A DNA stretch of 64,000 nucleotides from Allobosea sp. WAO (GTDB taxonomy: Bacteria > Pseudomonadota > Alphaproteobacteria > Rhizobiales > Beijerinckiaceae): assembly GCF_001509835.1 (NCBI RefSeq), contig NZ_JXTJ01000012.1:186001-250000 (forward strand). The letters run 5' to 3'. The position numbers and the translations under genes were made by a program. Within the stretch, counting starts at the first letter, position 1; each line of letters opens with the position of its first letter. The notes under the pieces are model-generated. The model had not been told where the DNA came from and did not search any database. It saw nothing but the letters and a program-made list of their open reading frames with translations. Positions 1 to 8,737 of this stretch are shown here, piece after piece.

Positions 1-23
1 GTCTGTCGAGGCCGGCGCAGGCC

Positions 24-1040
24 GTGGAGGCGCGGCCCGTACCGTCGCAGGCGAGCCAGGGAAGGCGCCGCGATGCGGTGACGCTGCTGATCGATTGCGC
101 CGACGCGATCGAGGCCGGTGCGGTGCGTCTTGCCCGCGCTGCCGGCCGAGTAGGGCGCTCGGCGGGCGCCGGGCTGACGCATGGGCTGATCTGGCGTGGC
201 GTTGCTGCGGCGACCGGTATCGGCTTGACCGCAACGCTTGTCGCCGGACTGTCCTCTGGCGAGCCGGAGGCGGCGCTGCCGACCCTGTCGACGATGGTGC
301 CGCTCGAGGCGCCGGCCGGACCTGCGATCCGCGACGTGCGTATCCAGGCGGTTCCGGCCGCCTTTGGCGAGGATGGCTGGATCAGCATCGCGCGGCCGGT
401 CGCGCTCTTCGGGCTGGAGACCCCCGAACTCGGCAAGCGGACCGGCTATGAGGCGCGGCGCAGCCAGGACGGTACGCGCCGCGAGGACGTGCTGAGCTTT
501 GGCGAGTTCGGCGAGGATAAGCCGTTGCTTGCGCTCAAGCTGCAGGTCAACCGCGAGAGCGGCGTGCAGGGCGCCCCGGCCGGGCTGTCACAGCCCTTCG
601 TGATCGCCCTGGTGCGCGAGAGCGCGGCGCGCGGGCTCTCGGTCGGGCGCAGCGGCGCGACGACGCCGCTCGAAACCAAGTTCGGCATGGTCGAGACCGC
701 CGATATCAGCCTCAATGACGGCAATGCCGGGCGCGCCTGCATCGGCTTCCGTCATCTCGACGGATCGGCGCATCTCTCCTTCTCGGGCTGGTGGTGCGGC
801 GGCGAGGGCAAGCCGGCCGACCGGGCCCAGCTCGGCTGCATGCTCGATCGGATCGAGCTGCTCAGCGCTGGCGATGATTCTGAACTGCGAGCGCTCTTCG
901 CGAAGGCCGAGCCGCACCGCAGACCGGGCTGCTCGGTGCCGCGTCAGGCGGCGGCTGGGCGGAAGGGCGCCGGGCTCGAAGCCGACGGCAAGGCTCCGGC
1001 CCTGAAGACGACTTCCGGCAAGCAGGGCCAACTACGTTAG
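24..1040 (+). CDS. Membrane-anchored hypothetical protein, possibly 5'-truncated
   Basis: I do not recognise a family for this 338-residue reading. A GTG is used as start, but the frame stays open upstream to the first base of the window, so the true start may lie outside. The N-terminal ~50 residues are Arg/Ala rich and probably cytoplasmic. Residues ~57-76 form one hydrophobic segment that could be a membrane anchor. The remaining ~260 residues would then be periplasmic. This part carries four cysteines, all in its second half (ACIGF, WWCGG, LGCML, PGCSV), and has a Lys/Arg/Gly-rich tail. The codon pattern matches the surrounding genes, so it is probably a real gene. Its role is unknown. 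Confidence 0.6.
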   Translation: MEARPVPSQASQGRRRDAVTLLIDCADAIEAGAVRLARAAGRVGRSAGAGLTHGLIWRGVAAATGIGLTATLVAGLSSGEPEAALPTLSTMVPLEAPAGPAIRDVRIQAVPAAFGEDGWISIARPVALFGLETPELGKRTGYEARRSQDGTRREDVLSFGEFGEDKPLLALKLQVNRESGVQGAPAGLSQPFVIALVRESAARGLSVGRSGATTPLETKFGMVETADISLNDGNAGRACIGFRHLDGSAHLSFSGWWCGGEGKPADRAQLGCMLDRIELLSAGDDSELRALFAKAEPHRRPGCSVPRQAAAGRKGAGLEADGKAPALKTTSGKQGQLR

Positions 1041-1178
1041 GGACGATCCGCGGTAACGGCGTCGTGACCCCCGTCCACCCCTAGCAAGGCGCAACAAAAA
1101 CATTAACTCTGGCGTTGTACCGTTGCGTCACCGATTGGACATCAGCCCCGGCGGGGCAGCCGCCTCAGGAGACCTCCC

Positions 1179-1481
1179 ATGCGTTCGTTCTCGCGTCTAG
1201 CCGCCGGCCTCGCCATCTCACTCGCCGCCACGACCTTCGCCGTCTCTCTGGCAGAGGCGCAGGAGCGGCGGCCGCTGCGCATCACTGTGCAGAAGCGCAG
1301 CTATTTCGACGCCGGCAACGTCGTCGCGGTCGGCAGCATGAACCGCTACGCGACTCAGAACATCATCGCCAGCCCGGTCTATGCGGCTGCTGGCGAGCTC
1401 TATGGCGAGGGCACCTTGCCGCCGCGCATCGGCGGCGGCCGCAACCCCTTCGCCAACAGCTTCTCGACGCCGCGCTTCTGA
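1179..1481 (+). CDS. Small secreted hypothetical protein
   Basis: The product is 100 residues. It begins with a clear Sec-type signal peptide: a positively charged start, a hydrophobic core at ~8-25 and a likely cleavage site after LAEA (~29). The mature part is ~70 residues, rich in Gly, Tyr and Arg, with no cysteine and no recognised domain. An AGGAG ribosome-binding site (1167-1171) lies seven bases before the ATG, which fixes the start. A strong terminator follows at 1510-1534. It appears to be a single-gene unit exported to the periplasm or outside. Function unknown. Confidence 0.65.
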   Translation: MRSFSRLAAGLAISLAATTFAVSLAEAQERRPLRITVQKRSYFDAGNVVAVGSMNRYATQNIIASPVYAAAGELYGEGTLPPRIGGGRNPFANSFSTPRF

Positions 1482-1509
1482 TACCGCGCGCAGGCACCAG
1501 AACGAGAAA

Positions 1510-1534
1510 GGCCCGCCGGAAGGCGGGCCTTTTT
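1510..1534 (+). terminator. Rho-independent terminator, probably bidirectional
   Basis: An 8-bp perfect stem, GGCCCGCC / GGCGGGCC (1510-1517 and 1522-1529), has a GGAA loop and is followed by TTTTT. Three A residues just before the stem give a short U tract on the opposite strand too. It lies between the convergent small secreted protein gene and homospermidine synthase, so it may stop both. Confidence 0.85.
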
Positions 1535-1548
1535 GCTTGCGTCGCTGG

Positions 1549-2985
1549 TCAGCGCACCAGGATGTTGCGGAACTGCCAGGGGTCGGAGGTGTCGATGTCC
1601 TCCGGGAACAGGCCCGGGCGGCCGTCGAGCGGGGTCCAATCAGTGTAGTAGCCGGCGACCGGGCCGAGATAGGGCCGCTGGATCTCGAGGCAGCGATTGA
1701 CGTCCATCTCCTCGACCTCGACGATGCCCGCCTTCGGGTTCTCGAGCGCCCAGACCATGCCCGCGAGCACGGCCGAGGTTACCTGCAGGCCGGTCGCGGT
1801 CTGGTAGGGCGCCAAGGTGCGCGCCTCCTCGGTCGAGAGCTGCGAGCCGAACCAGTAGGCACCCTTGGCGTGGCCGTAGAGCAGCACGCCGAGCTCGTCG
1901 ATGCCGTCGACGACCTCGTTCTCCTCGAGGATGTGGTGCTCGGTCTGCGGCCGGCCGGCATTGCCGAACATCTCGTGCAGCGAGAGCACGGCGTCGTTGG
2001 CCGGGTGGTAGGCGTAGTGGCAGGTCGGCCGGTAGATCGCCTTGCCGCTGTCGTCGCGCACGGTGAAGTAGTCCGAGATCGAGATCGACTCGTTATGCGT
2101 GACGAGGAAGCCGTATTGCGGGCCGGGCGTCGGGCACCAGCTCCTGACCTTGGTCTCGGCGCCGGCCTGCATCAGATAGATCGCGGCCTGCGACCCGGTC
2201 TCGTGGGTGAAGGCGTTGTCCGGCATCCAGCGTTCATGGGTGCCCCAGCCCAGTTCGGAGGGCTGCACGGCTTCCGAGATGAAACCTTCCACCGACCAGG
2301 TGTTGACGAAGACGCCCGGCGGCTTCGGATTGCGGGAGCGCTGGGTGTCGCGCTCGGCGATGTGGATGCCCTTGACGCCGGCATGCTGCATCAGCGCGGC
2401 CCACTCCTCGCGGGTCTTCGGCTCCGGCACGTTCAGGCGCAGATCGGCAGCGAGATTGAGCAGGGCCTTCTTGGCGAGCCACGAGGCCATGCCGGGATTG
2501 GCGCCGCAGCAGGAGACGGCCGTCGTCGAGCCGGGCGCGCGGGCGCGCTTGGCGGCGAGCGTCATCTCGCGCAGCGCATAGTTCGAGCGCTCGGCCGGGC
2601 CCTTGCTCTGGTCGAAATAGAAGCCGAGCCAAGGCTCGTTGACCGTGTCGATATAGAGGGCTCCAAGGCTGGAGCAGAATTCCATCAGGTCGCGCGAACC
2701 CGTGTCGCAGGACAGGTTGACGCAAAAGCCCTGGCCGCCGCCCGCGGTCAACAGGGGCTCGAGCATGGACTTGTAGTTGTCGATCGTCACGGCTTCGTGG
2801 ATGAAGCGGATGCCGCGTTCGTCCAGAAGCGCCCGATTGTCGTCGTCGGGCGCGATGACCACGAACCGGCTCTTGTCGAATTTAAGGTGCCGCTCGATCA
2901 GCGGCAGTGTCCCGCGGCCGATCGAACCGAAGCCGATCATCACGATCGGGCCGGTGATCTCGCCGTGTACGGGCCAATCCATCAT
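1549..2985 (-). CDS. hss: Homospermidine synthase
   Basis: This enzyme makes sym-homospermidine from putrescine (or spermidine plus putrescine) in an NAD-dependent reaction in the cytoplasm. The 478-residue product matches the bacterial homospermidine synthase length and the saccharopine-dehydrogenase-like fold. A Rossmann motif GFGSIGRG lies at residues ~18-25. Further family features include the NLSCDTGSRD stretch and the SCCGANPGMASW region. The reading frame extends upstream, but an AGGAG (2995-2999) nine bases before the ATG at 2985 supports the shorter start used here; a second ATG follows directly at 2982. It lies downstream of an ornithine decarboxylase on the same strand, separated by a GNAT gene and a terminator, so both steps ornithine to putrescine to homospermidine are encoded here. 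Confidence 0.93.
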   Translation of the reverse strand: MMDWPVHGEITGPIVMIGFGSIGRGTLPLIERHLKFDKSRFVVIAPDDDNRALLDERGIRFIHEAVTIDNYKSMLEPLLTAGGGQGFCVNLSCDTGSRDLMEFCSSLGALYIDTVNEPWLGFYFDQSKGPAERSNYALREMTLAAKRARAPGSTTAVSCCGANPGMASWLAKKALLNLAADLRLNVPEPKTREEWAALMQHAGVKGIHIAERDTQRSRNPKPPGVFVNTWSVEGFISEAVQPSELGWGTHERWMPDNAFTHETGSQAAIYLMQAGAETKVRSWCPTPGPQYGFLVTHNESISISDYFTVRDDSGKAIYRPTCHYAYHPANDAVLSLHEMFGNAGRPQTEHHILEENEVVDGIDELGVLLYGHAKGAYWFGSQLSTEEARTLAPYQTATGLQVTSAVLAGMVWALENPKAGIVEVEEMDVNRCLEIQRPYLGPVAGYYTDWTPLDGRPGLFPEDIDTSDPWQFRNILVR

Positions 2986-3185
2986 TCTTTTCAACTCCTG
3001 GGTTAGATTTTCAACTGAAGCGTGGCTCGTATGGGGTTGGGACCCCCACGTCAATGCTGAGTGGCAAAAACCCCCGCCTTTGCAGTCGGTTGGCTTGGGT
3101 TTCGAGGCGCCTGCGCCGCCACGCTCGCCCATCAAGGTGACGGCTGAATGAAGCTTGCTCGGGATCGTGCGGGAGCGCAGGCCCA

Positions 3186-3217
3186 AACGAAAACGGGCAG
3201 GCCTGTGGCCTGCCCGT
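3186..3217 (-). terminator. Rho-independent terminator downstream of the GNAT gene
   Basis: An 11-bp perfect stem (3193-3203 with 3207-3217; ACGGGCAGGCC / GGCCTGCCCGT) has a 3-base loop. On the minus strand it is followed by TTTCGTTT. It sits between the GNAT gene and hss, which implies that hss has its own promoter in 2986-3185. Confidence 0.85.
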
Positions 3218-3242
3218 CAATGAGGATTGCTATTCCCCGGTT

Positions 3243-3779
3243 TCAGGCGGCGCGACGTCGGAGACCGTCCATTCCCTCGGTCGCGACGAGCGCGCCGGTG
3301 GGCTTGAGCACGCCGCTGACGCCGGCGAGGGCGCCGTCGCGCAGTTCGAGGCCGAGGAAGCGCTCACGCTCGACCGGGCCGGGCATGGCAAGCTCGGCCA
3401 TCGGTGCGGCCGAGAAGCCGAAGCGCTGATAGTAGGGCGCGTCGCCGACGAGCAGGATCGCGCCATGGCCGCGATCGGCGGCGCGGGTGATCGCCTCACG
3501 CATCAGCGTACCGCCAAGCCCTTCTCCATGCAGTTCCGGCGCAACCGCGAGCGGGCCGAGCAGCAGCGCCGGCCGGCCATTGGCCTCGACATGCCAGAGG
3601 CGGACGGTGGCGATGACGGCGCCATCGCGCTCGGCGGTGAGCGCCAGGCCTTCGGCCGGCAGACGGCCTTCGCGCAGGCGCTCGCTGGACTTGGCGGTGC
3701 GGCGCTCGCCGAAGCAGCGGTCGAGCAGGAGCTCGCGGGCCGGGACATCCGCGGCGATTTCCTCGCGAATCGTGATCAT
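3243..3779 (-). CDS. GNAT family N-acetyltransferase
   Basis: The 178-residue protein is a YhbS-like GNAT acetyltransferase that would transfer acetyl from acetyl-CoA to an unknown amine. The acetyl-CoA binding loop is visible at LAVAPELHGEGLGGTLM, followed by the typical YYQRFGF motif near residue 120. A GGAGGTG ribosome-binding site just before the ATG at 3779 supports this start over the longer open frame. It lies between ornithine decarboxylase and homospermidine synthase on the same strand, so a polyamine-related substrate is an attractive guess. The sequence alone does not prove it. Confidence 0.85.
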   Translation of the reverse strand: MITIREEIAADVPARELLLDRCFGERRTAKSSERLREGRLPAEGLALTAERDGAVIATVRLWHVEANGRPALLLGPLAVAPELHGEGLGGTLMREAITRAADRGHGAILLVGDAPYYQRFGFSAAPMAELAMPGPVERERFLGLELRDGALAGVSGVLKPTGALVATEGMDGLRRRAA

Positions 3780-4007
3780 GGCGCACCTCCGGCCGGAGCA
3801 CCCGCGCCTCCGCGGACCTTCCCGGCGCCGCGCGAACGCGGCCTCTATGTCAGGGAATGGGGAAATTGGGTCCGGCGGGAGCCACGTCCGCGCCCTCCAT
3901 TCTGGAGGCGCGAACGCTCCGCCCGGTTTCCCGGGCGGCCTGCCGATCCTGGCAGGGCGCTTCGCCGGACCCGATTCACAAGGGGCGGCCAGCGCCCCCG
4001 TCAAACG

Positions 4008-5153
4008 TCAGATGACGTACTGCTTCAGCGGCGGGAAGCCGTTGAAGGCGACGGCCGAATAGGTCGTCGTATAGGCGCCCGTGCCTTCGATCAGCACCTT
4101 GTCGCCGATCTCGAGCGAGAAGGGCAGCATGTAAGGCGTCTTCTCGTAGAGCACGTCGACCGAATCGCAGGTCGGGCCGGCCAGCACGCAAGGCACCGTG
4201 GCGTCGCCGTCACGCTCCGTGCGGATCGGGTAGCGGATCGCCTCGTCCATCGTCTCGGCCAGTCCGTTGAACTTGCCGATGTCGAGATAGACCCAGCGAA
4301 CCTGGTCGTCCTCGCTCTTCTTCGAGATCAGGACGACCTCGGCCTCGATCAGACCGGCTTCGCCGACCATGCCGCGACCCGGCTCGATGATGGTCTCCGG
4401 CAGGCGGTTGCCGAAATGCTTCGACAGCGCCTGGAAGATCGCATCGCCATAGGCCGGAACGCCCGGGATCGGTCGCAGATAGCGGGCCGGGAAGCCGCCG
4501 CCGAGATTGACCATCGACAGCGACATGCCGCGGGTGGCGCACTCCTTGAACACCGCCGAGGCCGAGGCCAGGGCCGAATCCCAGGCGTGCACGTTCGCCT
4601 GCTGCGAGCCGACATGGAACGAGATGCCATAGGCGCGCAGGCCGTTGCGATGGCCATGCTCAAGCACGTCCGCGGCCATTTCGGGCACGCAGCCGAACTT
4701 GCGCGAGAGCGGCCAGTCGGCGCCGGCGCCGTCGCAGAGAATGCGGCAGAAGATGCTCGCATCCTGCGTGCCGGTCAGCTTGGCCGCACGGACGATCTTG
4801 TCGGTCTCGGCAATGCAGTCGACGGCGAACAGGCGCACGCCGAGCTCCATCGCGCGAGCGACGTCGCGCTCCTTCTTGATGGTGTTGCCGAAGGAGATGC
4901 GGTCCGCCGTGGCGCCGGCCGACAGCGCGAGCTCGATCTCGACGACCGAGGCGCAATCGAAGCAGGAGCCGAGCTTGGCCAGCAGGCGCAGCACTTCCGG
5001 CGCCGGGTTCGCCTTGACCGCGTAGAAGACGCGGGTGTCCGGCAGCGCCCGGGAGAAGGCGACATAGTTCTCGCGCACGACCTCGAGGTCGATCACGACG
5101 CAGGGACCATCCTCACGGCGGTCACGCAGAAATGCACGGATGCGCTCGGTCAT
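4008..5153 (-). CDS. Ornithine decarboxylase (group IV, PLP fold III)
   Basis: The enzyme decarboxylates ornithine (possibly also lysine) to putrescine (or cadaverine), feeding polyamine synthesis. The 381-residue length fits the alphaproteobacterial ODC/LODC group with an alanine-racemase-like barrel. The PLP lysine is K47 in YAVKANP. Other signatures are HVGSQ (substrate/PLP region), GGGFP (phosphate binding), EPGRGMVG, and CDSVDVL with the cysteine that completes the active site across the dimer. The ATG at 5153 is preceded by GAGGAG, and the longer frame upstream is not needed. GNAT and homospermidine synthase genes follow downstream. The upstream leader is long and structured (see the leader entry). 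Confidence 0.93.
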   Translation of the reverse strand: MTERIRAFLRDRREDGPCVVIDLEVVRENYVAFSRALPDTRVFYAVKANPAPEVLRLLAKLGSCFDCASVVEIELALSAGATADRISFGNTIKKERDVARAMELGVRLFAVDCIAETDKIVRAAKLTGTQDASIFCRILCDGAGADWPLSRKFGCVPEMAADVLEHGHRNGLRAYGISFHVGSQQANVHAWDSALASASAVFKECATRGMSLSMVNLGGGFPARYLRPIPGVPAYGDAIFQALSKHFGNRLPETIIEPGRGMVGEAGLIEAEVVLISKKSEDDQVRWVYLDIGKFNGLAETMDEAIRYPIRTERDGDATVPCVLAGPTCDSVDVLYEKTPYMLPFSLEIGDKVLIEGTGAYTTTYSAVAFNGFPPLKQYVI

Positions 5154-5400
5154 CGGCGCGACTCCTCTTCGGCGCAAGCGGCGCCGATACGACGTGTAGC
5201 CGGTTGAAACGTTCGCGATCCGAGGCGCGATGGAGACGCCAAGGACAGCGGACGAAACGTCCGGACCCGAAAACACCGTCGATTGGGAGATTTATCCCCG
5301 CACGGCCGGCAATGAAGGACAAGCCTCTTCGGTGTTGACCTTTGGAGGGTCAACGAGACCAAAAAAGCCCGCTCCGTCGTTGCTTTAAGCTACGTCCCCC
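5154..5400 (-). promoter_or_regulatory. Structured 5' leader of ornithine decarboxylase, candidate speF-type leader
   Basis: No convincing gene lies here. On the minus strand the region contains a 7-bp stem (5334-5340 with 5348-5354; GTTGACC / GGTCAAC), a 6-bp hairpin (5249-5254 with 5258-5263; CGGACG / CGTCCG) and a CCGAAGAG sequence at about 5325-5332 that repeats the ribosome-binding region of the gene. Alphaproteobacterial ornithine decarboxylase genes are known to carry a conserved leader RNA called the speF motif. I cannot align the motif by eye, so assignment to that family is an inference. Confidence 0.35.
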
Positions 5401-5818
5401 GTGGAGATTCGGGGTTCGCCGGTTTCGCCTCCGGCTGCCAGTCGCTGTTCGGGAGCGGCCCTCTTGCGAAGACCGGGAGCGTGATTTGAGGGGATATCCA
5501 TCCCCCTCCATCCGTTTCCCATCCCTGGCGGCTGTCCGGCCTCTTGTCCGGATGCCCACCGACCGGCACGCGGCCACAGGCACGTGCGAATTGGGTAAGG
5601 CCCATATACGGACGGGTGACCCCGGCTTCAAGTTTTTTCTTACGCCCGGACGCGGTTTTTTTGGCGAACGCGGCGCGAGATTCCAAAGAGTGGTTGCTAG
5701 AGTGCGGCGACCGCCTCGGCAGCGGCCGGATCCGGCCCTAGACCGGCCCCATTTCATCGCCTAAGTCATTGTCGGAAAGCGCCTTAAGGGCGCCCTATGA
5801 CTGGGACGAGCTTCTATC
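5401..5818. other. Intergenic region without a confident gene
   Basis: About 420 bases between the divergent ornithine decarboxylase and glucan biosynthesis genes. The base composition is less GC-rich than the genes, with T runs near 5633-5665. Short open frames exist on both strands. The best, 5390-5686 minus (98 codons, Lys-rich start), lacks a ribosome-binding site and has codon use unlike its neighbours, so I do not call it. The region must hold the promoters of both flanking genes; I could not identify clear -35/-10 boxes. Confidence 0.5.
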
Positions 5819-7396
5819 ATGACCGTGACTGACCGCCGCCGGGTTTTGGCCGGGCTGAGCGCCGCCCTGTGCGCCGCGGCTGCGCCGCAGGCGCTGCTGG
5901 CCCAGCAGCCCGAGGCGTCGCCGCCGCAACCGCGATTCGGCTTCGAGGAAGTGGTGCGGCGCGCCCGCGAAATCTCGCTGGCGCCCTATGAAGCGGGACC
6001 AAGCCTGCCTGAGGCGCTGACGCGGCTCGATTTCGACGCCTGGCGCGAGATCCGCTTCCGGCCCGAGCGCTCGATGCTGGCGCAGACGAACACCGGCTTC
6101 CGCATGCAGATGTTCCATCCCGGCTTCCTCTTCACCCGGCCGGTGACGGTGAACGTCATCCGCGACGGGGTGCCGACGCCGGTACCCTACGCTGCCAATC
6201 TCTTCGATTATGGCCGCACCAAATTCGAGAAGCCGCTGCCGGTCAATCTCGGCTTCGCCGGCTTCCGCCTGCATTATCCACTGAACGATCCGCGCGTCTT
6301 CGACGAGCTGATCTCCTTCATCGGCGCGAGCTATTTCCGTGTGCTCGGCCGCGGCCAGCGCTATGGGCTGTCGGCGCGCGGGCTTTCGATCGGCGCCGGC
6401 GTGCGCGATGGCGAGGAGTTCCCGGTCTTCCGCGAGTTCTGGATCGATTCGCCGGCGGCCAATGCCGAGCGCATCACGGTCTACGCCCTGCTCGATTCGC
6501 CCTCGGCGACGGGCGCCTATCGCTTCAACATCTATCCCGGACAGGACAGCGTGCTCGACGTTTCGGCGACCCTGTTCGCTCGTCGGAAGATCGAGCGGCT
6601 CGGGCTCGCGCCGCTGACTTCGATGTTCTTCACCGGCGAGAACGACCGGCGCTTCCACGACGATTTCCGCTCCGAGCTGCACGATTCCGACGGGCTGATG
6701 ATCCATTCCGGCAGCGGCGAGTGGATCTGGCGCCCGCTACGCAATCCGCGCGAGCAGGCCTCGTCCTATTTCGTCGAGCGCAATGTCCGCGGCTTCGGCC
6801 TGATCCAGCGCGATCGCGTCTTCGAGCATTATCAGGATCTCGACCTCGCCTACGAATTGCGGCCCTCCTACTGGATCGAGCCGGAGGGTGACTGGGGCGA
6901 GGGGCATGTCGAGCTGATCGAGCTGCCGACCACCGACGAGACGAACGACAATGTGGTCGCGCTCTGGGCGCCGAAGAATCCTGTCGAGCCCGGCCGCGAG
7001 TTCAGCTTCCGCTACAAGCTCTCTGCGATGCTCGATGCCGACGAGCTGCATCCCGGCGGGCGGGCGATCAACACCTACCAGGCACGGCCCAAGGCGCTGG
7101 GCTCGGGCGAGCCGGTGCCGGACGGGGCGCGGCGCTTCATCATCGACTTTTCCGGTGGCGATCTCGCCTATCATCTCAACCAGCCGGAGAAGGTCGAGAT
7201 CGTGCCGTCGATCTCGAACGGGCGGATCGTGCGTGCCTTCATCGTGCCGAACCGCAAGACCGAGGGCTTCCGCGCCTTCTTCGACATCGCCGTCGAGCCC
7301 GGCCAGATGGCCGATCTGCGCGCCTTCCTGCGCTCCGGCGACAAGGCGCTGACCGAGACCTGGACCTATCCCTGGCGCGCGCCGGAACCGGCCTGA
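5819..7396 (+). CDS. opgG: Glucan biosynthesis protein, MdoG/OpgG-OpgD family
   Basis: This is a periplasmic protein for synthesis or modification of osmoregulated periplasmic glucans, which need MdoG-type proteins to assemble the glucan backbone. The 525-residue length is typical. The N-terminus has a twin-arginine signal (RRR at residues 6-8, hydrophobic core, AQQ cleavage region near 29), as in OpgD. Family features include YEAGPSLPEALTRLDFDAWR, the FHPGFLF stretch, GASYFRVLG and the C-terminal WRAP end. No glucosyltransferase (mdoH) is adjacent, so the partner must lie elsewhere. The Tat signal makes OpgD nearly as likely as OpgG; the family assignment is firm, the paralogue label less so. 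Confidence 0.88.
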   Translation: MTVTDRRRVLAGLSAALCAAAAPQALLAQQPEASPPQPRFGFEEVVRRAREISLAPYEAGPSLPEALTRLDFDAWREIRFRPERSMLAQTNTGFRMQMFHPGFLFTRPVTVNVIRDGVPTPVPYAANLFDYGRTKFEKPLPVNLGFAGFRLHYPLNDPRVFDELISFIGASYFRVLGRGQRYGLSARGLSIGAGVRDGEEFPVFREFWIDSPAANAERITVYALLDSPSATGAYRFNIYPGQDSVLDVSATLFARRKIERLGLAPLTSMFFTGENDRRFHDDFRSELHDSDGLMIHSGSGEWIWRPLRNPREQASSYFVERNVRGFGLIQRDRVFEHYQDLDLAYELRPSYWIEPEGDWGEGHVELIELPTTDETNDNVVALWAPKNPVEPGREFSFRYKLSAMLDADELHPGGRAINTYQARPKALGSGEPVPDGARRFIIDFSGGDLAYHLNQPEKVEIVPSISNGRIVRAFIVPNRKTEGFRAFFDIAVEPGQMADLRAFLRSGDKALTETWTYPWRAPEPA

Positions 7397-7411
7397 GCCG
7401 GCTGCCCGGCT

Positions 7412-7840
7412 TCAGAATTTCGGGGCGGTGATGCTGCGCGCCGTCTTGCGCCGCTTTTCCGGCGCGGCGGCGACGACTTCGATCTCGACCTTGAACTCCG
7501 GCAAGGTGAAGCCGGAGACGATCATCAGCGTCGAGGCCGGCGGCGGGGTGCCGACATGGGCATCGCGCGATTCCATGTAGCCCTTCATATGGGCGCGGTC
7601 GGTGACATAGGCGTTGACCCGGACGATGTCGGCGAGGGTCATGCCGGCTTCGCCGAGGATCGCGGCGATGTTGGCGAAGCAGAGATCGGCCTGTTCGCGC
7701 GGGCTTTCGGGGATCGTGCCATCGGCGGCGATGCCGAGCTGGCCGGAGCAGAACACCAGCCGCTGCCCGGCCGGGAGTTCGACGCCGTGGCTGTAGCGGG
7801 CGAAGGGGGGGCGAATCGTGGCGGGGCTGAGCGGCTTCAT
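7412..7840 (-). CDS. RidA family protein (YjgF/UK114)
   Basis: The 142-residue protein matches the RidA family, whose founding members hydrolyse reactive enamine/imine intermediates made by PLP enzymes. Visible features are the SGQ motif in FCSGQLGIAADG, an NIAAILGEAGM helix and the VNAYVTD strand. The region PPPASTLMIVSGF is where canonical RidA has the catalytic arginine (PARS...); here Ser-Thr replaces Arg, which suggests one of the Rid subfamilies without imine deaminase activity. It is convergent with the glucan gene, leaving only 15 bases between stops. It forms no obvious operon. Confidence 0.85.
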   Translation of the reverse strand: MKPLSPATIRPPFARYSHGVELPAGQRLVFCSGQLGIAADGTIPESPREQADLCFANIAAILGEAGMTLADIVRVNAYVTDRAHMKGYMESRDAHVGTPPPASTLMIVSGFTLPEFKVEIEVVAAAPEKRRKTARSITAPKF

Positions 7841-8022
7841 CGGCTGGTCCAGACTGTCGATACGGCCGGTTCTGCCATGGCGCGGGGGCCCGCGAAACCG
7901 TGAGATTGCTTGACCTGCGCGGATTTTGCCGCCTTGAACGCGGTCATGCCTTGTTCAGGCAGGAAATCTAGGGTGCAAGGAAGGTTGCGTCGGCGGTGTC
8001 GCCGGGTGGCCGAGCAATCGAG

Positions 8023-8721
8023 ATGGCGAAGATGAATCCGAAGATGCTTCCCCTGCCGCACCTGCTGCGGCTCGCCGGCCTCCTGCCGATGCTCGGACTG
8101 GCGGCCTGTGCCGGTTCGCAGCGCTTCTCCGGTCCGGGGCCGGGCCCGGGCATGGGGCGCGGGCCGGTCTACAGCGAGCCGGTCCAGTCGGCCCCGCCGA
8201 TCTCCTCGGCGCCGGTCATGTCCGAGCCGCTGCCGCCGCCGGGCGGCTATCCCGTCGCCTCGGCGCCTCCGGGAGGCGGAGCCGGTCTGCCGCCGTCGAA
8301 CGATCCCTTCTTCGATCCCCAGGCCGCGCCGCAGGGCCAGCAGCCGGTCGAACGCGTGACCGAGGCGCCGCAGCTGCGCGGCCAGGTCGCCAACGCCAAC
8401 CCCAATCCGACGCCGGCCCCGGCACGCAGCGCCGGCTCCTCGCGTGATGCCGTCGTCGGCAGCTGGACGGCGCAGGAGGCGACGGGTGGCTCCTGCCGGG
8501 TGCAGCTCTCGAGCGCGCCCTCTCTCGACCTCTATCGCGCCAGCGCCAATGGCTGCTCCAACCGCGAATTGCAGCAGGTCAACGCCTGGGATTATCGGGA
8601 CGGCGAGGTCTATCTCTACCAACGCGGCGGCTCGGTGGTGGCGCGGCTGCGCGTCGCCGGCAGCGGCGCGATGAACGGCGCCGTCACCAAGTCCGGTGCG
8701 GCGCTCTCACTCAATCGCTGA
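8023..8721 (+). CDS. Lipoprotein with C-terminal AprI/Inh protease-inhibitor domain
   Basis: The protein is probably a lipoprotein: a hydrophobic N-terminus ends in a lipobox LAAC (~residue 29). A Pro/Gly-rich linker of about 100 residues follows. The last ~90 residues look like an AprI/Inh-type beta-barrel domain: VVGSWTAQEATGG, a cysteine pair (GGSCRVQL and ANGCSNREL), then GEVYLYQRGG. Inh proteins inhibit serralysin metalloproteases in the periplasm, but many envelope proteins have this fold without a known protease, and none is seen nearby. Several starts are possible (GTG 7996, ATG 8023, 8032, 8044); none has a strong ribosome-binding site, and I chose 8023. A second protein of this type lies at 42158. 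Confidence 0.75.
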   Translation: MAKMNPKMLPLPHLLRLAGLLPMLGLAACAGSQRFSGPGPGPGMGRGPVYSEPVQSAPPISSAPVMSEPLPPPGGYPVASAPPGGGAGLPPSNDPFFDPQAAPQGQQPVERVTEAPQLRGQVANANPNPTPAPARSAGSSRDAVVGSWTAQEATGGSCRVQLSSAPSLDLYRASANGCSNRELQQVNAWDYRDGEVYLYQRGGSVVARLRVAGSGAMNGAVTKSGAALSLNR

Positions 8722-8737
8722 CCGCCGCTTCTGTCGC

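Noticed and set aside
1381-3006. 541-codon plus-strand frame opposite homospermidine synthase
   Set aside because: It is the antisense shadow of hss, with no ribosome-binding site or family feature.
5390-5686. 98-codon Lys-rich minus-strand frame in the ODC upstream region
   Set aside because: No ribosome-binding site, codon use unlike the neighbours, and no recognised family; kept only as a remark.
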